DNA from: Alphaproteobacteria bacterium UBA6189
Lineage (GTDB): Bacteria > Pseudomonadota > Alphaproteobacteria > Rickettsiales > UBA3002
DNA: 7,130 nucleotides
Direction of reading: 5' to 3'
NCBI GenBank assembly: GCA_002422745.1
Contig: DITH01000055.1
Location: 1 to 7,130, forward strand
Part shown: in pieces, positions 1 to 6,328 of the stretch
Numbering within the stretch: the first letter of the stretch is position 1
Layout: the number at the start of each line of letters is the position of its first letter
Notes under the pieces: generated by a model
Told to the model about the DNA's origin: nothing
The model's input: the letters and a program-made list of their open reading frames with translations, nothing else
Database searches by the model: none
Position numbers and translations under genes: made by a program

Positions 1-3000
1 CCGGTGTTCCCACTATCGCCGAGCTGTACGAACAATTACTGCGGCGAGTCGATCCTGCAGCTACCGCCATACCGCTGCCGCCCCGTCCCCACCGTAAGCA
101 GTCGGAGGTGACCGTACATGGTGATATCTGCCTGCAATTCTCCGATCGTCCTGACGCGTTAAGTGAACCCGCACAGCGCGTATGGAATTTTCTGGCTGCC
201 TTCAAGCACGTTACCCTGGTTAATGGAAGGGTGCCCCACCATCTGCTGACGCTCGACGAAAAAAACCATACGGTCACGTTGAACGCCGAAAACCGGTTAC
301 CGCTCAGCGTCAATTTCCTGAAAAAATTTATCTTCTTCCATCAATTGCTTGATAGCCCGATTATCTACACGTTGCAGCCGTACGATTCCACCGGCAAGCA
401 CATGGATGTGGTGCTGCATCGTACCGATGCACAAGGCAACCGCATCGTGGTCGAGGATGTCCATTTTGCTTCCCTCCGCGCCAATCGCGCCTATATCGAG
501 CAGCATCCCGAGCAGGCGGAAGGATTATTAAAACTGCTGGGCAGCCTTTATAAAACCGACCGGCGTGTCGGGTTGGTATTGCTGCGCGACGGCCCCGATG
601 GCAGCATGGATATTGTCGTCAAAGGCCATGTGCGCAATTTCGGTGAATGTGTCTTGCGGTTGGAGCGTGGCGAAGATCCGGCGCACGCCCTCACCGGATT
701 GCAGGCCGAGCTGAAAACCCAGCTCAAACTCGGGGCGATACCGCATGTGGCGGGCTTCTCGCCGGAAGCAGACGATGAAATCGACCTCGACGATGACGAA
801 ACATCGGATAAGGAACACGACCAACGCCCGTTCGTCCAAAGCAGTCTAAGTCGCGGCCGCGACGGGAAGATGGATCTGCGGGTTTCCCCTGCCGTCTTTG
901 CTGCCATGGCGATGCAGCTACAACAACCGCCGGAGCAGTTACTGGCGAAGGGGTACCAAACAGGTCACGGGCCGGTACATATTGAACGCAAAAACGCTGG
1001 CACGGATGCGGAGATTTACTTACTGCGCGCACCATTCGATGCGTTCCATGATTTCATCGAGCAGGGCAGCGCCCCAACCATACCTATCGACAGCGAAAAA
1101 ACCAGCAACCTCGTGCGCGATGCAAGCTGGCTGCTTTACCGGCTTGAACAATTGCCGGGCACCTATCAGCTGCATGTCGATAAGGATATGGTGCATCTCG
1201 ACCAGCGCGGTGATATTTCCGAAGAAGCACTGGGGCTGCTGACACGGCTTCACATCCCCTATAAAGCGTATGACGGCAGCATTAAAATCGACCTACGGCA
1301 ATTAATGAAAAATGCCTTTTACTGGTCGGTGGAATTAAGCCGCGCCCAGGCAGAACGCACCCGGGAATTGCGCAGCGGCCTGCTCGACGGGCCGCATGCC
1401 CCTGCCCCATTTCTGCACGAGACTCGCCGCAGCCTGCTGCGTGGCCAGTTGGAGTCGATGGAAACGAACGACGAAGGACGCGCCTGGATCCTGCCATCCA
1501 ACCAGCCGGACGGTAATAAAGTTGCCCACGAGATCGATCGTGCCGCAAAAAAACCCGTGCTGACATTCAAAAAAGGCGAGTTGCAGGTCGAGCAAACCAG
1601 CATCGCTGGCCCACATGCATTTACGATGGAGCCTTGGGGCAACGATTATATGCTCACTGCTGAGCCGGTGCTGCTCATGCTTGCCAATCATTTGCTGCGC
1701 GAGAAAAAACTCCCCGAGACCCAAATGAACGGCCGGCGCTGGCTGGTGAACGGATCGGCCGAGCCCGCCATGCGTCAGGCCCTTGAAAAAGCATCCAGGT
1801 TTCTCTACCAGCTCAACAGCCATACCGGCTCGCAGCGTGTTACTGTGGAGAAAATTGATTTCTCGGAAGATAGACGCCATGTGGAATTTCATCTGCCGCC
1901 GATACCTTTTTTCGAGCAAACCGGCCTGTATCGCGATCTACTGAATGTCCGTGAAAAACTCAGTAATGATACACTCGACCGCGCCATCCGCCGGTTGCAG
2001 CGCAGCCTGCCCGATCCAGTCACGGTCGATGCGCGCCGTCACAACCTGCTCGACCTTACCGAAACCATTCGCGACGAGGAACAAACCTTGCGCACGGCGC
2101 ACCATGCCCTCGATGGTTACATCAAATTGCTGCGTGGCGACGCGCAGGATACCGAAGCGCAGGATTTTTCCCGTGCGCTCAATAACGAACTATCCACCCT
2201 TGGATTGCTGCTGCATGAGTTGGCCAGCACCAGCAGTAGTCTTAAAAAGATTATACCCCGCAACGCGCGTGATACCGTTCACGCAGCGCAGCAGGTTATC
2301 AGCAAAGCCGTCTACGGCACGACCCGCATCAAGGAAGATCTTGATGTGGCGAACAAGTCGCTCGTCGGTAATAGCCGCGGTCAGGGCGGGTTACTGCCCG
2401 TCCTCGGCACGACCATGGCCAATATTATGGACGCCTATGTGCATGCCCTGATAACGGCCGATCCGCACTGCGACCTGGCGAGCGTGATGCAGCCGTTTCT
2501 GGTTCAAACCAGCGAACTCATGGGTGAACCGGTCGAGCAGCTGGCCCCCTATGCCAGGCGCGCAGCATTACGTAGCCTTTACGCCTTAGGTCAGGGCCAG
2601 GGCGACATGCCCGACAAAGCGATTCGCTATTTGCTGCAACGTGCCTATCCCAAACTCACCAATGCGCAGGCCAATGGCTGGATCGCTCTTTACCGCCAAC
2701 CGCACGACGCGCAAACCCACCAGGCCATTGAGGCGCTATTCGCCGACTCCACCAAACGGGGGGATCTGCCGACGGCCGAGCAGCTCAAAGCACAGCATCG
2801 CCTGCTAACCAGCCCTGCCTCGCGCACGCAGGATCCCGACAGATGGGCCGAGCAGAACCCTGAAGCCATGGCCGATATCGACACGCAAATCGCCAAAGCC
2901 TATAAATGGCGTGGCGATCATTATCATACCCAATCTCGTGTGGCGGCCAGCCATCAGGATGTGGGTCCAGCCGAAACCCTCAAAAGCAAGGCAATCGCCT

Positions 3001-4172
3001 GTTACCGCATGGCAGGGCATCGTGAAGACGAGATTAACAGGACGCTCGAACGCGGGGCCAAAAAGCCGGTAAAAGACAAGGGAAAATTATACAGCTACCA
3101 GCAGATCAACAAAACGGTGGACGAAGGCAACAGCCGCGTCAAAGACTTCCTCCACACCATCGATTTGCCCGGCCATGAAGCGCAGGCCCGTGAAATGCTT
3201 TTCGCCATCAAGTTCGGTGCGAGTCAGCGCCATGCCCGCGCCCTGACAGAGGATATCCTCGATCCATACTTCATTTTCAAGCAGCGCAAGCAGTTGCTGC
3301 GAACGGTAGAAAAAACACTCAAGGAAACCCATGACGTGCTGATGGTAAAATACCATCATGTCGGGGATCTGGATAATCTCGTCTTACTCATGCAGCAGGA
3401 TCCCGCCATGGCCCGCAGCGTCGACGACACGCGCGTGGATAAGGTCGGTCAGATAGGCACCTCCATCCATGCGACACGGGATATTCCCGGACTCGACACC
3501 CAGACGGTAGCGACGATTCGCGCGTTGATTTCAGCAGAAAAAGAGCAGCTCCAGATGCACGTGCTACAGGCACTTGACGAGGGCAACACGCATCCCTCGC
3601 TGCAGCCCGACGGCTGTATCCGGGTAACGACTGAGGCACTTAGCGCGATGTTCGAGCGCTGGTGCCAGCAAACCATGCCCACCATTCCGAACCACCTCTA
3701 TGCATGGTATCCGCGTATCAGTGAACGGCTCCACCGGCCCGAGCTTCCCATCGTCGGCAGCATTGCTTTTCACAAGAATTTTGCAGGGCTCGACCTTACG
3801 CTGCAGGTTCCGTCCGACCCCGCGCAGCGCCGTATGGAATGGGCACGGTTGCGTTTTGCCGCCACGGGCATGGGGCTGAACATTCCGGCTTCGGCCCCCG
3901 AACAGTCTGGTGAAACCACCATGAGCGTGCCGTTTAAACGCGACGTCGTCCGTGAAAAACTCGGGCTCGATGCGCCGGCCACACCCCATCAAACACGCGA
4001 AGCCCTGGGACTATTTGCACGAATGCATGGCAAAAATAGCGCCGTGGCCAGCCGTAAGCGTCCACCAAAATCGCTGGAAGATGTCCTCACAGAGATTGTC
4101 GCCAAGGGCCCGAATACATTGGATCCAGAAACAATTCGCCAGGCGATAGAAGGGTCCCTACCGCCCCGCTGA
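1..4172 (+). CDS. Giant hypothetical protein, 5'-partial
   Basis: I do not recognise this family. The frame has no stop from base 3 onward and no ATG, GTG or TTG before the GTG at 108. That GTG has its GGAGG overlapping the start codon, too close for a ribosome binding site. The real start is therefore probably upstream of the window. The 35 codons before 108 read as normal protein, ending in a Pro-rich linker (PLPPRPHRK). Numbering from the GTG: residues 1-215 are mixed alpha/beta; 219-238 are Asp/Glu-rich; 250-610 are alpha/beta with degenerate repeats; 611-1165 are mainly helical, with a TPR-like helix pair around 922-972; 1166-1285 are again alpha/beta; the tail carries a basic patch near 1315-1321 (RKRPPK). 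No Walker motif, membrane segment or obvious catalytic signature was found. A weak resemblance of 515-560 to LPD7-type domains of mobile-element proteins is speculative. It ends with TGA and overlaps the convergent gene. Confidence is high for coding and nil for function. Confidence 0.88.
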   Translation, partial: GVPTIAELYEQLLRRVDPAATAIPLPPRPHRKQSEVTVHGDICLQFSDRPDALSEPAQRVWNFLAAFKHVTLVNGRVPHHLLTLDEKNHTVTLNAENRLPLSVNFLKKFIFFHQLLDSPIIYTLQPYDSTGKHMDVVLHRTDAQGNRIVVEDVHFASLRANRAYIEQHPEQAEGLLKLLGSLYKTDRRVGLVLLRDGPDGSMDIVVKGHVRNFGECVLRLERGEDPAHALTGLQAELKTQLKLGAIPHVAGFSPEADDEIDLDDDETSDKEHDQRPFVQSSLSRGRDGKMDLRVSPAVFAAMAMQLQQPPEQLLAKGYQTGHGPVHIERKNAGTDAEIYLLRAPFDAFHDFIEQGSAPTIPIDSEKTSNLVRDASWLLYRLEQLPGTYQLHVDKDMVHLDQRGDISEEALGLLTRLHIPYKAYDGSIKIDLRQLMKNAFYWSVELSRAQAERTRELRSGLLDGPHAPAPFLHETRRSLLRGQLESMETNDEGRAWILPSNQPDGNKVAHEIDRAAKKPVLTFKKGELQVEQTSIAGPHAFTMEPWGNDYMLTAEPVLLMLANHLLREKKLPETQMNGRRWLVNGSAEPAMRQALEKASRFLYQLNSHTGSQRVTVEKIDFSEDRRHVEFHLPPIPFFEQTGLYRDLLNVREKLSNDTLDRAIRRLQRSLPDPVTVDARRHNLLDLTETIRDEEQTLRTAHHALDGYIKLLRGDAQDTEAQDFSRALNNELSTLGLLLHELASTSSSLKKIIPRNARDTVHAAQQVISKAVYGTTRIKEDLDVANKSLVGNSRGQGGLLPVLGTTMANIMDAYVHALITADPHCDLASVMQPFLVQTSELMGEPVEQLAPYARRAALRSLYALGQGQGDMPDKAIRYLLQRAYPKLTNAQANGWIALYRQPHDAQTHQAIEALFADSTKRGDLPTAEQLKAQHRLLTSPASRTQDPDRWAEQNPEAMADIDTQIAKAYKWRGDHYHTQSRVAASHQDVGPAETLKSKAIACYRMAGHREDEINRTLERGAKKPVKDKGKLYSYQQINKTVDEGNSRVKDFLHTIDLPGHEAQAREMLFAIKFGASQRHARALTEDILDPYFIFKQRKQLLRTVEKTLKETHDVLMVKYHHVGDLDNLVLLMQQDPAMARSVDDTRVDKVGQIGTSIHATRDIPGLDTQTVATIRALISAEKEQLQMHVLQALDEGNTHPSLQPDGCIRVTTEALSAMFERWCQQTMPTIPNHLYAWYPRISERLHRPELPIVGSIAFHKNFAGLDLTLQVPSDPAQRRMEWARLRFAATGMGLNIPASAPEQSGETTMSVPFKRDVVREKLGLDAPATPHQTREALGLFARMHGKNSAVASRKRPPKSLEDVLTEIVAKGPNTLDPETIRQAIEGSLPPR
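762..821 (+). other. Acidic linker in the giant protein
   Basis: Residues 219-238 (counted from the GTG at 108) are dominated by Asp and Glu, including the stretch DDEIDLDDDE. The segment lies between two alpha/beta blocks and is probably a disordered, charged linker. It could instead bind a basic partner or metal, but nothing in the sequence supports one over the other. Confidence 0.5.
1122..1187 (+). repeat. Internal protein repeat, copy A (giant protein)
   Basis: Residues 339-360 begin ASWLLYRLEQLPGTYQ and align without gaps to residues 562-583. Eight of 22 positions are identical (A, S, L, Y, L, G, V, K), with several conservative changes (R/Q, T/S, D/E). The shape is a helix followed by a beta strand. 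This is similarity at protein level only; I see no conserved DNA repeat. It suggests an ancient duplication of an alpha/beta module. Confidence 0.45.
1791..1856 (+). repeat. Internal protein repeat, copy B (giant protein)
   Basis: Residues 562-583 begin ASRFLYQLNSHTGSQR and pair with copy A, 223 residues upstream. Each copy follows, at a broadly similar distance, a short strand-helix segment (about 255-271 before copy A, about 514-530 before copy B). This favours duplication of a larger module over chance similarity of one helix, but the divergence is high. Confidence 0.45.
4158..4172. other. Tail-to-tail overlap of convergent genes
   Basis: The plus-strand TGA occupies 4170-4172 and the minus-strand TAG occupies 4160-4158, so the last codons of each gene overlap by 15 bases. 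There is no intergenic space. No hairpin followed by a T-run is visible on either strand here, so transcripts probably run into each other or end by a Rho-type mechanism. Confidence 0.85.
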
Positions 4173-6326
4173 GCTGCGCTGCGCGTCGATCTCGCGCGCC
4201 ACGGTCGATGCCCAACTGTTGCTACGATGCTGAGTAATAATTTTGTTGGCCTTTACATAATCGTATTTTCCCGTCGGCACGCCCAGAAGTTTGCTCAGAG
4301 TGTCGAGAAACTGGGGTGCCGTGGGCACCAGATGCAGGCGATGGTTGCCGCGCGCCTGCGCGTTTAGCTCGCGCACCACCGGCACCAGACCACTATGCTG
4401 CCGCACGACCCCCTTCTCCAGCTGCACATCCCCGTGATGAGCCGCGCTGGGGAACAGGTCGCTATCGTGATTGATCACCCATACATCCGCCTCCGGATAG
4501 CGTGCTGATGCGTTCTGTGCGGCCTCCAGCGTCGCTATTTCACCGAGGTTCTTTCGGGTAATACGGGTATTGATATGCATGGCGGCAAACAGGTCGCGTT
4601 CTTTCGGCAAGGTTAACCGGCGAATGTGCCGGTTAGCAAAATCCTTCTCCAGCTGCACAAGCAGCGGCTCGCCCAGGATTTCCGACGCTTTCCGACGCAC
4701 CGCCACCGCATCGCGCTGCACGGGATGCATTAGCATGCTCTCCAGCGCCGCATGAAGGCCAGGGCAGGCCCGGCCACTGATTTTCCCCTCCTGAACACGA
4801 TCCAGCAATTCCGCCGCACTCATTACATAATAACTGCGCACTTTTCCATGGATCACACGATCCTCGATGGCGCAATCCTTGTAGTCCAGCTGTCGGAGCG
4901 TATCGCGTGTCGTGACACCGTCCACGGCGATATAGACCATGCTGTCTTCCGCTGAGTTTTTAGGGTAGACGAGCACGTCCGATGCATGGTTGCGGTAGAG
5001 TTTTAACCCGGCATCGTACTGCATGCCCTCGCTTGCGGTGGCGATTTTCCAGTAATCCTGCCAGCGGATCATGCCGAGGCTGACCCCCTCGCTTAACGCC
5101 CGCTCGTACCGCAATTTATCCGCCGCCAGGGCACGAAACTCTGCCTGCACCCGCTTCTGACCTTCCGGGATACCGCGTAGGAAACGTTGCAATACCGGAG
5201 CTTCAATACCAGCGTTGGCAAGCGCAGAGGCCATGCGGGACAGCTGCTCGACATTCGGTGCGATCTCTAAAAATCCCTGGTCGTATAATTCCTGCCGCAT
5301 AATCAGCGGATCGCGCGCCTGGGGCACTGTGTAACCTAATGTTTTCGCCAGCACCGCCATCGCCTCGGGACTATCCGGTAAAATCCCGCCAAAAATATAA
5401 TGTTCCATCAGGAGACGCGATGGGCCAAACGCACGTTGCACCAGCGCTGCCCGGTTATCCTGCGCCGAACGAGCAGCATCGTCCTGTAGCATAAGCTGCA
5501 ACAATTTGGGGTGTTGCAGGAAGAAACGCATCGTTAAATAATCATCCGTCGATTTGCGTTCTTTCTCTTGTTTTTCGATATGCTGAATCAGCCGTGCATG
5601 TTGCATGCCCGCCAGTTGTGGCAGGGCGGCCTGCTTCACCGGGTTCTGTGCATTTTTTTTCAGCTTGCTGAGTAATTCCTTCGTCAGCATAAACCGCTGC
5701 TTCTGGCACAGCACCGTTTCGTCCATACGGTCCATGCGCGTATGGTACTCATGCTCATTCATCAGTCCGGCCATGCGTAGCTGACCGATATGCACCCGCA
5801 AATTTTCCACAGAGAAATCCGAACCGAGTTGCGTCATTGCATCGGCCAGTGTCGGGCAATAGTCCGGCTCAGCATTCCCGTTACCGCTTAGCGCGCGGTA
5901 ATCGGCCACCACCCGCCCGGTATATACTTTACCCGCCTCAGTTTCGGCCAGCGTATCGGGATGGTTGGCAATAAAATGCAGCAAGGCCCGGATATGGCTT
6001 TTTTGTTTGCCGGTATTGTCGGCATCGCCCCGCGGCGAGGCCAACGCGTACAGTTCGATCACCTTTTTCAATTGTTCGGGCGAATGGGCTTTCGCTTCGG
6101 CCAGCCGCGTTTTCATCCCGTCGAAACAACAAGGAAGCAATCCGGTGAGCTCGTAAAATACATGGTCGGGAATGACAATCCGATCGAGCGGCGCACGGCG
6201 TCCTGTCGGCATCAGTAACCGCTCCAGTGCCGCCGGTTTATGGGTATAGCTATCGGTAAAGCCGGTGAGCACCGCCAGCAACGCGGAAGTTTCAAAAACC
6301 GCTATGCGTTCGATGCGCGGCGCCAT
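4158..6326 (-). CDS. Putative split PIN-like domain protein, 722 aa
   Basis: The start is ATG at 6326, chosen because it overlaps the upstream TGA (TGATG) and is followed at once by the first predicted PIN strand. An in-frame ATG at 6458 would add 44 low-complexity residues overlapping the upstream gene. Visible PIN-like elements are: strand 1 IAVFETSALLAVL (8-20, E12 where PIN proteins usually have Asp); strand 2 and helix IVIPDHVFYEL (50-60, E59); helix NLGEIATLEAA (593-603, E596); strand VWVINHDSDLF (615-625, D621 and D623). In PIN families these acidic positions bind metal for RNA cleavage. Here about 500 residues separate the halves: a helical part (70-430) with two SHOCT-like helix hairpins and a strand-rich part (about 435-505). 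A tail follows the second half (641-722). VapC-type PIN toxins are about 130-150 residues, so this is not an ordinary VapC. No signal peptide or membrane segment was found. The PIN assignment is inferred by eye. Confidence 0.9.
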   Translation of the reverse strand: MAPRIERIAVFETSALLAVLTGFTDSYTHKPAALERLLMPTGRRAPLDRIVIPDHVFYELTGLLPCCFDGMKTRLAEAKAHSPEQLKKVIELYALASPRGDADNTGKQKSHIRALLHFIANHPDTLAETEAGKVYTGRVVADYRALSGNGNAEPDYCPTLADAMTQLGSDFSVENLRVHIGQLRMAGLMNEHEYHTRMDRMDETVLCQKQRFMLTKELLSKLKKNAQNPVKQAALPQLAGMQHARLIQHIEKQEKERKSTDDYLTMRFFLQHPKLLQLMLQDDAARSAQDNRAALVQRAFGPSRLLMEHYIFGGILPDSPEAMAVLAKTLGYTVPQARDPLIMRQELYDQGFLEIAPNVEQLSRMASALANAGIEAPVLQRFLRGIPEGQKRVQAEFRALAADKLRYERALSEGVSLGMIRWQDYWKIATASEGMQYDAGLKLYRNHASDVLVYPKNSAEDSMVYIAVDGVTTRDTLRQLDYKDCAIEDRVIHGKVRSYYVMSAAELLDRVQEGKISGRACPGLHAALESMLMHPVQRDAVAVRRKASEILGEPLLVQLEKDFANRHIRRLTLPKERDLFAAMHINTRITRKNLGEIATLEAAQNASARYPEADVWVINHDSDLFPSAAHHGDVQLEKGVVRQHSGLVPVVRELNAQARGNHRLHLVPTAPQFLDTLSKLLGVPTGKYDYVKANKIITQHRSNSWASTVAREIDAQRSSAGR
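4407..4631 (-). other. PIN-like domain, C-terminal half
   Basis: Residues 566-640 contain a strand (IRRLTLP), then helices, then NLGEIATLEAA, then VWVINHDSDLF. This is the order of the second half of a PIN fold: the 'gD/E-x-x-iaa-A' helix, then the 'vvTnD-x-dF' strand. E596, D621 and D623 would complete the metal site with E12 and E59 from the N-terminal half. Confidence 0.55.
6141..6308 (-). other. PIN-like domain, N-terminal half
   Basis: Residues 7-62 of the 722-residue protein give strand, helix, strand, helix: RIAVFETSALLAVL followed by RIVIPDHVFYELTG. The spacing between the first acidic residue (E12) and the conserved Glu of the second helix (E59) suits a PIN core. The first motif is ETS in place of the usual DTS. 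The remainder of the fold is found only near the C-terminus. Confidence 0.55.
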
Positions 6327-6328
6327 CA
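6324..6328 (-). promoter_or_regulatory. TGATG stop/start overlap (translational coupling)
   Basis: Read on the minus strand, 6328-6324 is TGATG. The TGA ends the upstream gene and the ATG starts the PIN-like gene, sharing one A. The bases just upstream (GTGGGCGCGCG) contain no convincing Shine-Dalgarno sequence. Re-initiation by the terminating ribosome is therefore the likely way the PIN-like gene is translated, tying its output to that of its neighbour. Confidence 0.75.

Noticed and set aside
548..907. 119- and 103-codon antisense open frames in this region
   Set aside because: Two overlapping minus-strand frames under one well-formed coding frame; both read like shadow translation.
1335..1919. 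194-codon open frame on the minus strand
   Set aside because: It is antisense to the middle of the giant gene, with composition typical of a reverse-frame shadow and no domain features; the plus-strand frame is continuous through it.
1945..2451. 168-codon open frame on the plus strand
   Set aside because: It is an out-of-phase frame within the giant gene, with Cys/Ser/Arg/Pro-rich composition and no plausible ribosome binding site.
4055..4078. Basic patch RKRPPK near the C-terminus of the giant protein as a eukaryotic nuclear-localisation signal
   Set aside because: Short basic patches are common by chance and nothing else supports a secreted effector.
4181..4197. GCGCG/CGCGC inverted repeat just after the giant gene's stop, as a terminator
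   Set aside because: The stem is only five pairs with a seven-base loop, no T-run follows on either strand, and it lies within the coding sequence of the convergent gene.
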